This document shows, one piece after another, positions 54,343 through 64,000 of a DNA stretch of 64,000 nt. The notes under the pieces are model-generated. The model was given only the letters and a program-made list of their open reading frames with translations. It made no database searches and was not told where the DNA came from. The position numbers were made by a program, and so were the translations under genes. The stretch covers positions 95,943,659 through 96,007,658 of the forward strand of contig NC_089822.1 in assembly GCF_035046505.1 (NCBI RefSeq). The letters run 5' to 3'. Every line of letters begins with the position of its first letter. Positions within the stretch are counted from its first letter, which is position 1. The stretch is from Tiliqua scincoides (taxonomy: Eukaryota; Chordata; Lepidosauria; Squamata; Scincidae).

Positions 54343-54988
54343 TCCTTAGGCCCGTCCTAAAGCCCCCCAGCACCAGCGCTGAGCTCCAACACCAGTGCTT
54401 GATATCGCAAACACCCAGGCATGTCTGCAGCACCTGGGGAGGAGGGGCCACCAGTGTTAGGCCAGGGCCAGTCAGCACTGAACATCTGCACTGGGTAGAG
54501 AGTTGGCCAGCGCTCCAGCAGCGCTGGCTGGCAGTAAGTAGTTTGGAGTGGGAGCAGGCAGGGAGTAGGTGGAATGAGGCAGGGGAAGGTAACTGGGGTG
54601 GGAGGGGGTGGTACTGCTGGAGCTCTGCTCTGCTGGATCCTGAACTCCATGTTGGACTGGGAGGCCTGACATGGAGTCTCAAGTCTTTGCCTGCAAAATC
54701 GCCAGCACAGACTTGAGAAGCCCCATGGTGGGTCTTGGGATTTTCCCGGAGGAAGAGGATGAAAGTGTCCCAGTGGCTTCCCTGCACCCACTGGATACAG
54801 TGGTAGCTGCTTTGGTGCCGCTGCTTCAGAGGGTGCCAGGAAGCTCCGAATTGGGCTGTGAATGGCACACAGGGGCTGAACAGGTGAAAGGTTGTGCTGT
54901 TCCCACCTTACAAAGGGGATGGGCAGGCAGAAGAACATAGGGAGGGTTGGCAATGGAAGTAGAGGGTCAGGAAAGGAGAAAGATGAGG
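54343..54988. other. GC-rich non-coding stretch
   Basis: Long overlapping frames on both strands (up to 198 aa minus) lack any domain. The composition resembles the GC-rich MITE interiors, but I could not find ends. Confidence 0.35.
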
Positions 54989-55388
54989 TAAGAACAGCCC
55001 CACTGGATCAGGCCATAGGCCCATCTAGTCCAGCTTCCTGGACCTCACAGCGGCCCACCAAATGCCCCAGGGAGCACACCAGATAACAAGAGACCTCATC
55101 CTGGTGCCCTCCCCTGCATCTGGCATTCTGACATAGCCCATTTCTAAAATCAGGAGGTTGTGCATACACATCATGGCTTGTAACCCATAATGGATTTTTC
55201 CCCCAGAAACTTGTCCAATCTACTTTTAAAGGCGTCCAGGCCAGGTGCCATCACCACATCCTGTGGCAAGGAGTTCCACAGACCGACCACAGGCTGAGTA
55301 AAGAAATATTTTCTTTTGTCTCTCCTAACTATCCCAACACTAAATTTTAGTTGATGTCCCCTGGTTCTGGTGTTACGTGAGAGCGTAT
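54989..55388 (-). mobile_element. CR1 LINE 3' end, 5'-truncated
   Basis: Same 3' UTR and ORF2 C-terminus as 4871, 12414 and 23603. Truncated upstream near GGTGTTACGTGAGAG. Lacks the terminal octamer tail. Confidence 0.9.
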
Positions 55389-56761
55389 GACTACAATGAT
55401 AGTTTCGCCAGCTTTTAAAAATATATTTTTTAAAATTCTTCAGTGCTCTACACTCTGCAAGTCAATTTCCCCCTCTTCTTCGTCTGTCACATTTTAGACT
55501 GTGAGCCTGCAGGCAGGAACACTGGCTTCTTGTACCTGCCATACAGTGCCCAGATTTTTTTAGTTAGGCACTTTATAGCAAATATAATTGCTATCAGCAG
55601 GCCAAGGGAGGCAGGGGGCTCCTAGAAAAAGTAGTGCTGACATGAACTTTCCCCTGTGCAAAAGTTTCCCTCTGAACTTCTATTCTCTGAACTCAAGAAT
55701 AATTTCTGACTGGCTGGGGGGGGGGGCTCACATGACTCAATCCTCCACTAAAAAAAAAATGCATGATGCATGGGAAGCTAGATCCCAGAGAAAAGGATTC
55801 TCACCTCATCTTCTCCCTGACGTACTTATTTCCCCTGGGAAGGGAATGTTTTTGTATGGAGAAGCAATCAGCCACGTAAGCCTCAATTTAGCCTTTAAGT
55901 GGCACGGTCTAGGCTCGGTGAGAGCTTGGCTCAAGAGGGGAAAGACTCAAGAGGCCCATGAGGGACTCCCAGGACTCTTCCCCCCCATCCAACTGCTCCA
56001 CAAGACAAGTAACTATATCTGTGTCTGGAACCTTTTCCCTTCTCCTCCCCTCCCTTTTTTCTCCCCTTCTCTCCCCATCTTTAGTCAGCAACTGGGTTGG
56101 CAGATCAGGGACCCCTAAAATCCTTCCCTACAACCTATCCTTTTCTGATTTCCTCGGATGCACCAAATACTTTTCACATGCAACCACCATGAAAGTTAGG
56201 TACACTGGATCCAAGTACTAGGATTCAAGTAGACATATACTTACCATTTTTCCATGTGGATTATGTATACCTTTGTGCCTTGTAATAAAACTATAATCTT
56301 TTACTGAAAGTTGTCTTTCTCTCAGTCTCCCTTTTAAGCAAGAAGGAATTTCTCTGCATTACGCCGTCTTGTTATCCTGCCTGCGATCCTGAGGTTCCAA
56401 AGAGGGTAGTGTAATAATTCCCCCTAAACAAAACAGCCCTTTTTGGTAACAACATAGCCAGGAGCCAGAGAAGTGAGGATGGATGACCTTCACGTATTGA
56501 ATGGGAACAACTTGTCACATTTTTGGCTGCAGGAGTGGAGTTCATTTGTGGAGTTTTTGAACTGTGTGATTACTCCGCTGGTTGACCTAGGCTGCCTCTC
56601 CCCCCTCCCACCTTCTCTAGCTGCAAAATTTTTCCTTAAAAAAAAAAAAAAAAACTCCATGAAATGTCCATCAGAACCACTCTACTGTGAGGTGTGTTTC
56701 CAAGCACTTTGCAAAGGCAGTGCCCCAACTTTGCCCTCATTTGCAAGGCTTCGATTGATGC
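55389..56761. other. Stretch with a possible LTR remnant
   Basis: 56220-56470 looks like the R-U5 part of a retroelement LTR on the plus strand (AATAAA at 56284-56289 followed by TTACTGAAAGTTGTCTTTCT). Outer limits are not defined. The rest, including poly-A at 56640-56656, is unassigned. No intact gene. Confidence 0.35.
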
Positions 56762-56766
56762 GTCAC

Positions 56767-57104
56767 TGTTTTGCCAAATCCCAATCCACTGGGCCTTGTA
56801 AATCAGTCCAATCAATCAGAGTTGCCAATAAGCCAAGTTACAATCCAAAGTCAGGTTCCAGGTAGGTCAGTCCAATCCGTCAGGGTATCCATCTCCTCTC
56901 CAACCTGCACTCCTTCAAAACCCACCAAAAACCTTTCTGCCTCAGGTGCTCCCTATATACCTGAGGGATCTCCTTATGCTCTAGTGGCTGCAGCTGTGCA
57001 GCACACCTCCAGCTACCACCTTAATCCTGCATTTACTCAGAGCAAGGGGCACTGTGGATACCACACCCTATCTCCTCGGTAATATCTTCCGCAATTCCAA
57101 TACA
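56767..57104 (-). mobile_element. Solo LTR fossil, 338 bp, with target duplication
   Basis: Reads TG...CA in both directions and is flanked by identical 5-mers GTCAC (56762-56766, 57105-57109). On the minus strand: start TGTATTGGAATTGCGG, shared TGTGCTGCACAGCTGCAGCC block, TATA-like GGTATATAGGG, and an end at GGCAAAACA. It matches the LTR at 2124-2692. Its simple structure (no internal genes) means recombination between two LTRs removed the rest. Family is gypsy- or ERV-type. Confidence 0.8.
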
Positions 57105-57164
57105 GTCACTACTTGTTTTCCTGAAATTCCTCAAATTGAAGATTGGTTCTATGGAATATGACTT

Positions 57165-57255
57165 GGGCTGCAATCCTAACCTCACTTTCCTGGGAGTAAG
57201 TCCCATTGAACACAATAGGACTTACTTCTGGGTAGACCTGGTTAGGATTTTGCCC
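57165..57255. repeat. Short palindromic repeat, best copy (91 bp)
   Basis: GGGCTGCAATCCTAACCTC pairs with GGTTAGGATTTTGCCC at the ends, and CTGGGAGTAAGTCCCATTG pairs with AATAGGACTTACTTCTGGG inside, leaving a short AACAC loop. The outer ends equal those of the Harbinger-like MITEs. Confidence 0.85.
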
Positions 57256-58257
57256 ACAGTCTGCTTGCTGCCGCTGCTTCTTGGCAATTTCTTGATGGAA
57301 TTGGTTGTCTTTTTTACAGCTGCATTCCAAGATGATATCAAAAGACATTGACCATCCCTCTTCTGAGTGTTTGATAAGAATTCTGCACGCCTCCAGTTCT
57401 GCGCTTTTCCAGTGCAAGTGAATATATGGTGTGGAAATTTAGACACTTGGATTATCAAAGATTTCTCAGGAACAAAGTCATTTATCAGTTTAGATTTGGC
57501 TCCCATTGAGCTTGCATGCTTATCTAGCGGCCTCCTGCTGGCTTCACCAGACTGTAGGGTGGCTGGCATGTTTGTTGTGCTCTCGGGTATAACTTGGAAG
57601 AGTGCCACCTTTTATGTAACCATTGGGCTGTGGGTAGATTGGTGTGACACCACTTTTACCTGCAGCAAACATGTAAATGACACATGGGTCCTGACTTCAA
57701 ACACTGGTGTACATGGGAAACTATGATATGGAGCACATCTCTTCCCAGGCTGAATATATTGGAATTGCTTGTTTCTTGGATATAAGCAGGCATCATCTTT
57801 TCCCCTTGCCACGTTTTCAGTTGCTGGTGCAAAATGAGGAGGTATTCTTGTCTTTTAAAAAAAGTTACACCTGAAGCATATTCCTGGTCTTTTGGAACAG
57901 CAGCCAAAAATGTAGACTGTCAATAGATCTAAGCCACGTGAAATGTCATATATTAGTCTGAATGGTTTACAGACCACACAATCTAGCATGAGGTGGTGTG
58001 GGGTACAGAACAGGAAGCCAAACATTGTATTGTCTATGTACCAGCATGGTAGCTTAGCAGGCTCCCTAATCACTGGCCTGCTTTCTCCTGCACTTCAGTG
58101 CCACCACTACAGATGGCCAGAGAGCAGTACTGCAGTTACCAACTTAGCAGGGCTTAAGTGATACAAAAGGCCAGTGGGACTCTGCAGCTTCTTATGAAGT
58201 AATGATTCTTTTCTTTAATCTTCTCAGATGTGTCTTAGGTACAGGCTGAACTATACA
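57256..58257. other. Non-coding stretch
   Basis: Overlapping frames on both strands between 57222 and 57907 show no domain. No transposon recognised. Confidence 0.35.
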
Positions 58258-58335
58258 AATGCACACTTTCCTAAGCCCCATTGAACATAATAAGGGTTAC
58301 TTCTGAGTAGGCATGCCTAAGACTGTACTGAAAGA
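58258..58335. repeat. Short palindromic repeat
   Basis: AAATGCACACTTTCCTAAGC to GCCTAAGACTGTACTG. One arm has a deletion. Confidence 0.6.
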
Positions 58336-58429
58336 AACTAAAAGTTTCTCTGTGAAACTGGAAGTCACAGCTGTTGAGCTTTAAAGTTCAGTTCAAGTCT
58401 GGCAGCGGCTGGGGATGAACATCCTCAGC

Positions 58430-58590
58430 ATCTGCTGAGCTTCGAAGCCCCCCATAGGTGAGGGGAGCAAAGTTCCCCTTGTCTCTGGAGGGGGCACACC
58501 CTTGGGTGCGGGTGCCCCGACCCAATCTGCAGATAACCCAATCCAGACCCCATCCGCAGATATGGGATCCGTAGATATACCCCCTGTTTA
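58430..58590. mobile_element. Tigger-like terminal fragment
   Basis: Contains ATCCGCAGATATGGGATCCG and GTAGATATACCCCCTG, similar in style to the end at 1-254. Confidence 0.35.
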
Positions 58591-59134
58591 TATTTGTATA
58601 TTTATATCTAACTTTGAAATTTCATATATATAAGAGCAATAAAGATGCTTGTCTTGAGGGCATCTGCAACCAGTGCTAGCCAAATTGCAGCTGCAGCCAG
58701 AGTGACCCCTGCTGTTGCTGCCATCTTGGGGTGGCCTCTCGGACATCTTTCTGCAGCTTGGCACTGGGGTCTACCCCCCAGTCACCCTCTTCATATGCCA
58801 CTGCTTCAGCTTGAATTTGGTGATGAGAATCCCCTCTCCCTCCTAGCACCGCTTTCTTTGCTTTCTCTGAACAGTTCGCTGAGTCACGGCGAGGGAAGCA
58901 AGACCATTATTTATGCAGGGCCATCAGCGGCTCCAGACAGATTAATAAGACTTTCCAGTAATCTGCACACTTCTGATTTGTGTACATTAGGGCTGCACCA
59001 CACAATTTAGCAGTGTTATTCCGAGATGTCGCATATAATCATATCTGCAGAAGTATGCTGATGAAAAAGAAGGGGGGAAGAAACCGAAAAGAAAAGGAAA
59101 AAGAACAGGCGAAGCATTGCAGATAATTTCAGGC
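58591..59134. promoter_or_regulatory. Stretch with a candidate conserved element
   Basis: 58870-59060 is repeat-free and motif-rich: GCTGAGTCACGGCGAGG (AP-1/Maf-like), CCATTATTTATGCAGG, CAGATTAATAAGAC, TCATATCTGCAG. The hydrolase-bearing retroelement fossil begins just after it. Conservation untested. Confidence 0.3.
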
Positions 59135-60212
59135 TCAATCAGAGCTTTTTGTCTGGGCACAGTCCAATGAACACTCGAGACAACACATGTGGGAGAAAGG
59201 GCCACTTTATTAGCATTTTAACACAGGAAAAGGAGGCTGAGACCTGCAGTTGCAGGGGCAGCAAAACTGTGTGTGTGGAGGCAGGACCACTGGGCAGCCC
59301 CAGAACCAACTCTGTCCCCCAGGCAGGATGTCTACCCGACTCCAAGCTGCGCCCTGTTCTTGGGAGATGCAGCTCATCCAGGTCTGTCCCATAAGGGGAA
59401 GGCAGCTGGACCACGGGCTGTGTGGCTGCTGAGCCTCTGAGGAGGACCCCCGCGGTCCTGGCCAGGGCCCCAGTTAATGTCCTCATGCCGCTGAGCCCCT
59501 GAGGACTGCTATTGGGTTCTGTCCTGCCTATGCTGTCTGAAGGTGCACTCCACTGTCCCAAGCACACCTCTACCGCACCACCTGCCACAAGGAGGGGTCA
59601 GCCTAGCGCTTGACTCCCCTGCTCCCAAACAGGGGGAGAAGTGCCTTAAGGCCATCCTGCAGGTCTCTCAGAAAGATGTCCTCCCCCTGCTCAGACAAGT
59701 GCCCCCATCTCCTCTGTAGAGAGCAGGCATTGAGAAGGCAATGGCTGGATGCACAATGACCCATCCACCAGTCCGTGCCACAAACTGGCCAATCTCTTTG
59801 GCAACCTTCCTCATCCTCTCCACCTCAGCACAATGGCTGGCACCACTCCACACCCGCTGCTGTAGGAAGTCCAGCCAGACAACCATGATGCTAGGCAGCC
59901 AACCCTGAAGGGTGGCGAGCTCCTTGCCTGCTCTGGGCCTGAGCGGCAGCTCAGACATCCAACACAGATCATTTTCACGCCGGTGGATCACCAATACGTC
60001 AAGCGACAAGTTCTCCTTCAATTACTCCGCCATTGCGGGCAGCAGCTGGACCCACTGCATCCCCCGCTTGGCCAGCAAGTCAACTTGCATGGCGGGGCCG
60101 AACCCGAACTGCGTTCCAAATTGTCTCACGGCCGCCCACTTGCGGACCCAAACTACCATGGAATGGCTGCAGAACAGTTCATGAACCGGCTTCTCACCGC
60201 ATCCTGCAGAAG
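59135..60212 (-). mobile_element. Retroelement fossil with SGNH-hydrolase-like domain
   Basis: Minus-strand coding remnant resembling the SGNH (GDSL-type) hydrolase domain carried by some vertebrate retroelements, including tyrosine-recombinase (DIRS/Ngaro-like) and some LINE types: recognisable stretches are DVLVIH, KELATLQGWLPSIMVVWLDF and GGWVIVHPAIAF. It is followed by a GC-rich 3' part and an AATAAA signal (complement of 59206-59211) near the outer end. A pyrimidine-rich tract and CAG, like a splice acceptor, precede the domain at about 60212. It is broken at several places and looks old. Which retroelement class it belongs to is not settled. Confidence 0.6.
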
Positions 60213-60248
60213 GGGAAAGAGAAGTTATTGCCACAACCCCTGCCCTTT

Positions 60249-61556
60249 CTAAGCAGGCTGTCATCAGACCATTGCCCCTCCCTCAACAGAGCAGGGACCA
60301 CTCACCTGTTAAGTGAGTTGGTGGCCTCGCCCCTCTCTACAACAGAATAGGGGCTGCGTACCTGTTGACAGCACATCCCACCTCTCCCACTGGAGCAGGG
60401 ACAGCACGCCCATTAAAGCGGTTGGTAACACTGCCTGTTAAGCAGGTTGGTAGCAACATTGCTGACATAACCTTACCTCTCCCCTGCTGGAGGAGGGGCC
60501 GCTCATCCATTAAGCGGGTTGGTAACCTCACCTCTTTCTCAAGGAACTGGGGCAGCATACCTGCTGGTGGGGTGTTGTTGTTGTTATTAACAGTATTTAT
60601 ATACCGCTTTTCAACCAAAAGTTCACAAAGCGGTTTACAGAGAAGAATCAAATAACTAAATGGCTCCCTGTCCCAAAAGGGCTCACAATCTAAAAAGATG
60701 CCAAGGAATACCAGCAGACAGCCACTAGAACAGACAGTGCTGGGTGAGGTGGGCCAGTTACTCTCCCCCTGCTAAAAAAAGGAGCACCCACTTGAAAAAG
60801 TGCCTCTTGCCCAATTAGCAGCCTGTGTTGACAGAACGTCACCCCTGTCCCACTGGGCAGGGGTAGCACACACTTCAAGTGGGTTGGTAATAACATCGCC
60901 CCTAAAGCAGTGGGGGCCGAGCACCTGTTAAGCAGGCTGTGAACAGAAAAATCCTTCCTCTCAAGGAGAAGCGCCACAATCCTGTCAAGCGGGCTGGTAA
61001 CTGAACATCACCCCTTTCCTAGGAGGAGGGGCAGAGCACCCATTAAATGGTTGCTAATAGAACGCCCCCCCTCTCGAAGAAGGGGCCACAAATCCGTAAG
61101 TGGGTTTGTAACCAAACATTGCTCCTCCCCCAGAAACCGGGACAGTGTACCCATTAAGTGGGCTGGTAACAAAACATCACCCCTCTCTGAGGAGAAGCGG
61201 CTACGTGGGTTGTTAACAGAAACCTCCTCCCCTCTTCCAAAGGCCTCAGGGCATTATGCCCACTAAGTGGGTCTGCACTGAAACACTCCCCTTCTCTGAA
61301 AGGAGTAGGGGCAGTACTCCTGGTAAGCGCATTGTTGACAGAACACCACCATCCCCACAGGAGTCGGGTAAGCACACCTATTAGGCAGCCTGGTAACAGA
61401 TCATCATCCTCCCCTAAGGAGAAGGGGTAGCATGCCTGTTAAGCAGGTTGATAATGGAACGCCACTCTTCCCTTAAAGGTGTAGGGGCGGCGCACACGTT
61501 AAGTGGGGTGCTACGGCACATATCTCCTCTCTCAAGGAGCAGGGGCAGCAGGCCCT
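60249..61556. repeat. Degenerate minisatellite, about 57-bp units
   Basis: About 18 units of 48-61 bases (occasionally longer) built on TTAAGYGGGTTGGTAACAGA, then RCATCACCCCTCTC, then AAGGAGNAGGGGCAGCRCACC. Unit starts are visible near 60309, 60513, 60874, 60986, 61044, 61155, 61263, 61381, 61438 and 61499. Most units keep a CCCCTYTC/GAGNAGGGG inverted pair. Unit identity is low, so the array is old. A SINE-like repeat splits it at 60585-60824. It lies directly upstream (minus-strand sense) of the hydrolase remnant. Confidence 0.85.
60585..60824 (-). mobile_element. L2-tailed SINE-like repeat inside the minisatellite
   Basis: Nearly identical to 25812-26050, so much younger than the array it interrupts. 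Confidence 0.8.
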
Positions 61557-63696
61557 CCAAATGAGCTGCTAAATGCCCTGTTGTTGCCCAGGGAAAACGT
61601 AGTATTAAATGCGCCAGCGCGTCCCCATCGACTCTGCTCAATAGTATTAAATGCGCCAGCGCATCCCCATCCACTCTGCTCAATTCCTTGGGTGCTGAAG
61701 ACTGGCCAGGCAGCTTTCAAAGCGGCTCCCACATAGATGGAGTGCATGTTGTAAGCAATCCGAGATGGCCAGGGGCTCCCCATGTGCCTCTAAATATCCT
61801 CTGAAACTGATGAAGTATTAACAAGGAGGAGGTCAGGTGCCTGGGAGGAGATCGTTGCGGGTGGTTGGACTGGTGTAAGCTGGGCAGATGCGACAGTTAG
61901 GGGAGCCACTATCGCACCATCGTCCATGCCCCTTCTGGTCAATCTCATCCATCTGCAGGCGCAATTATGTTGTGTTAAGACTCAACCTGCAACTCTCATG
62001 CCACAATGCTTGGTAAGGGGGAAGCAAACCTGGATTCAGCAAGCAGCTCGTTGGGGGGGGGATGCGCCCCCTTAAAGATACCCAGATACTAAGGCTCAGT
62101 GAAGCCTCACGAGCCAAAGGGCAACGTAAGCAAATTCCATGTGAATCCTGGCACCTGATGCTGGGGGTAGCTGGCTAAGCCCCTCAGCAACTGTAAAGGC
62201 AGCTCTACTAAAACCCGCCAGTATCTTTCATATTTTGCAAGTCTCTTGTGTAATCCCGCCATCGCTCCTGGACCTAACTGAAAGGCCTCCTTATCTAGCA
62301 CTATTAGTGAAGGCATGTGAGATAAAAAAAAAGGGGGGGGGGCCCTTCCTTTGGGAAGGGGGAAGGGAGTTGACCTGCCAAATCTGCTGAACCTGCATGT
62401 CTTACTCCGGCAGCTGGATCAGCAAGGTTATGCCACCCATGCTCAGGTGGCATACTGGTTCATGTTGAGCCAAGGTCTCGGAGGACTGCGCTCAGAGTCC
62501 AGGCATGCCCCTGAGCCGGCTGCCAGGATGCTCTTCCTAAAAGGGGGAAGAGCCCCAGCTCTGTCCTTAGTTATTCAAGAGACATGCTGGGCAAAAGTGT
62601 CTGAGTGTTCATTTCAAAATGCCTAGAGAAGTGAAGCTCTCCCCAGACTCTTGCAGCCTCCCAAAGCTGGTTGCAACTTGGAACTTACAAAACTAAGAAA
62701 ACATCTTTGGCCCAAGCCAAGAAACTAGCAACTACACTGCTACATCGTAACTGATGGTCGGGTCAAAGGCTTCAACCAATGAAGTAAAGGGGAGGGATCT
62801 AATTGGTGCCGCTCCCCTTTCTGGCTGCTGGCGGAGGCAGTGCCTCCTCTGCAGCTAACCAGTGCTCACCCTCAGTGTCCAGACTGGGTCCAAGTCCACC
62901 CTAAGGTGTGCGGAGACTGCTTGCTTTATGCTGCAGAGCCTGCAGGCATGAGCTCGTGAACAACTGCTCCTAGTGAAGTTGCCGTTGAGCTGCCTTCGAA
63001 AGTGCATGGGATCTGCACCCATGGCACATCTCCCAGCACCTAGGACTACTAAGCCTTGCTGCTAGCTATCAGGTGACTGCTATCTTTCCAGCTCTCCCAA
63101 GCCCCTTTGGGCAGCATAACCAGCCATGTCTCGAGTCCCACTGTGGGATCCTCCACCCCCAGTGGGGTTTTACTAGGTAGCGAAAAGCCCTAAATCTAGA
63201 AATGCTGCTCACAAGCATAGCTCTGCTGAGCACAATACACCATAGCCCTGACCGGCATGGTGTCTTCTGTCCCCATATTCTAAACTGGTTGGCCCCAGAG
63301 GGCACATCCAAATTACGGTTGAGGCGTAAATCAAAATCCCTTTAGCCATACTTGCAACTCCCTCCCCTCCCCAGCCTGGGGGGGGGGCAATATCCCTGTA
63401 AGATACTTTAAGTTTCTCTACTATCCCGACCACCAGACCCCTGGCTGCTCCTTGTCAGGTGCATAGTCTAAGTTGTCTGGGTTTTTTTTTGGGGGGGGAG
63501 GCAGCAGCCACAGCCACCTGCGCAAGCCAGTAAGGTGCTCCCTTTTAGGAGACCCTGGGGGGGGCTGAATTGGGCTGGGGGTAGTGCCCTCCTACATGGG
63601 AAGCCCCAGTTCCTTGCATCCCCATGTGCCTGTTTAGGAGCTACTGGATCTGGGCTGGCTTGCACTCACAGGAGCTCATCTTATGCCTGTATACTC
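61557..63696. other. GC-rich stretch, possibly 5' part of the retroelement
   Basis: 61601-61642 and 61643-61684 are a 42-bp tandem pair. Around 62770 (minus strand) there are CCAAT-like and GC-box-like words (TCATTGGTTGAAG, CCTCCCCTTTACTTC), which would fit a promoter for an element read leftwards. No known domain was recognised in the short frames, and whether this belongs to the fossil at 59135-60212 is open. G-runs at 62331, 63384 and 63490. Confidence 0.35.
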
Positions 63697-64000
63697 ATCA
63701 GTAAGTCCCATTAAAATCGATGGAACACACTCCCAGGAAAGTGTGGACAGGATTGTAGCCTTAAGTCCAGCTATGTCTACCTGGAAACAAGACCCCTTAT
63801 ACTCGGTGGGACTTATTCCTTGGAAGTTGGAGCAAGCATCTGAGCCCTATGTTCCAAGCCTCAGCATGCGGACTCAGAAGCAAGCCCCATTATAGCCCCC
63901 ACGGGGCTTACCCCTGGCACGTGGGCGAGGACTGGAGCCCTATGTTCCAAGCCTCTGCATGCCCCAGGAGAAGCAAACCCCATTATAGCCCAAGGGGCTT
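63697..64000. repeat. About 93-bp satellite array at the window edge
   Basis: Homologous points AAGYCCC fall at 63703, 63789, 63882 and 63975, giving spacings of 86, 93 and 93. Units share CAGAAGCAAGCCCCATTATA, GGGGCTTACYCCTGG and GAGCCCTATGTTCCAAGCCT. The first unit also carries the GAAAGTGTGGACAGGATTGT end of the short palindromic repeat. The array continues beyond the window. Confidence 0.85.

Noticed and set aside
54357-54953. A 198-aa minus-strand gene or exon
   Set aside because: It overlaps an equally open 182-aa frame on the same strand and a 126-aa frame on the other, with low-complexity Pro/Ser/Leu content and no domain.
60249-61556. A CRISPR-like or bacterial repeat array
   Set aside because: Units are contiguous and degenerate with no unique spacers, and the setting is vertebrate. 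It is a minisatellite.
62351-62626. A separate coding gene on the plus strand
   Set aside because: A 91-aa frame with no domain, opposite in direction to the retroelement remnant beside it. GC-rich chance frame is the simplest reading.

Overview
The window looks like gene-poor nuclear DNA from a squamate reptile (lizard). The basis is the repeat mix: several CR1 LINE 3' ends of the type that dominates squamate genomes, L2-type and MIR-like (tRNA-headed) SINE tails, a SINE whose head is 5S ribosomal RNA, and many hAT and Harbinger-like short DNA transposons. I found no host protein-coding exon, no tRNA gene, no functional 5S gene and no CRISPR or bacterial feature. The only long protein-like frames belong to CR1 reverse transcriptases, and one shorter one to a hydrolase-bearing retroelement fossil. 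The window is best read as a gene desert or a long intron.

Left part (1-23,600): mobile DNA alternates with apparently unique, AT-rich sequence. Three composite hAT-like elements (1687-2904, 13687-14872, 20758-22360) each hold a later insertion: an LTR in the first and Harbinger-like MITEs in the other two. Several hAT copies have 8-bp target duplications readable directly from the sequence. Two retroviral-type LTR fossils lie at 2124-2692 and about 3600-4036, and another probable one at 17598-18345 splits a MIR-like SINE.

Middle part (23,600-48,900): two long CR1 copies face opposite ways (23603-25351 minus, 43868-45400 plus). Five solitary minus-strand 5S-headed SINEs are scattered here, and a sixth at 47394-47768 has its 5S module present four times in exact 87-bp steps. 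AT-rich, homeodomain-motif-like stretches (for example 31380-31730 and 34780-34985) are candidate conserved non-coding elements.

Right part (48,900-64,000): more hAT and Harbinger-like MITEs, a clean 338-bp solo LTR with a 5-bp target duplication (56767-57104), then a GC-rich block. That block holds a minus-strand SGNH-hydrolase retroelement fossil (59135-60212), a degenerate minisatellite of about 57-bp units whose units carry a hairpin (60249-61556), and at the window edge a roughly 93-bp satellite array that appears to have grown out of a short palindromic repeat found elsewhere in the window.

No set of genes works together here. What the window records is transposon history: nested insertions that give relative ages, a family series running from 500-bp MITEs down to 75-90-bp palindromes with shared ends, and two or three cases where a dispersed repeat has begun to form a tandem array.
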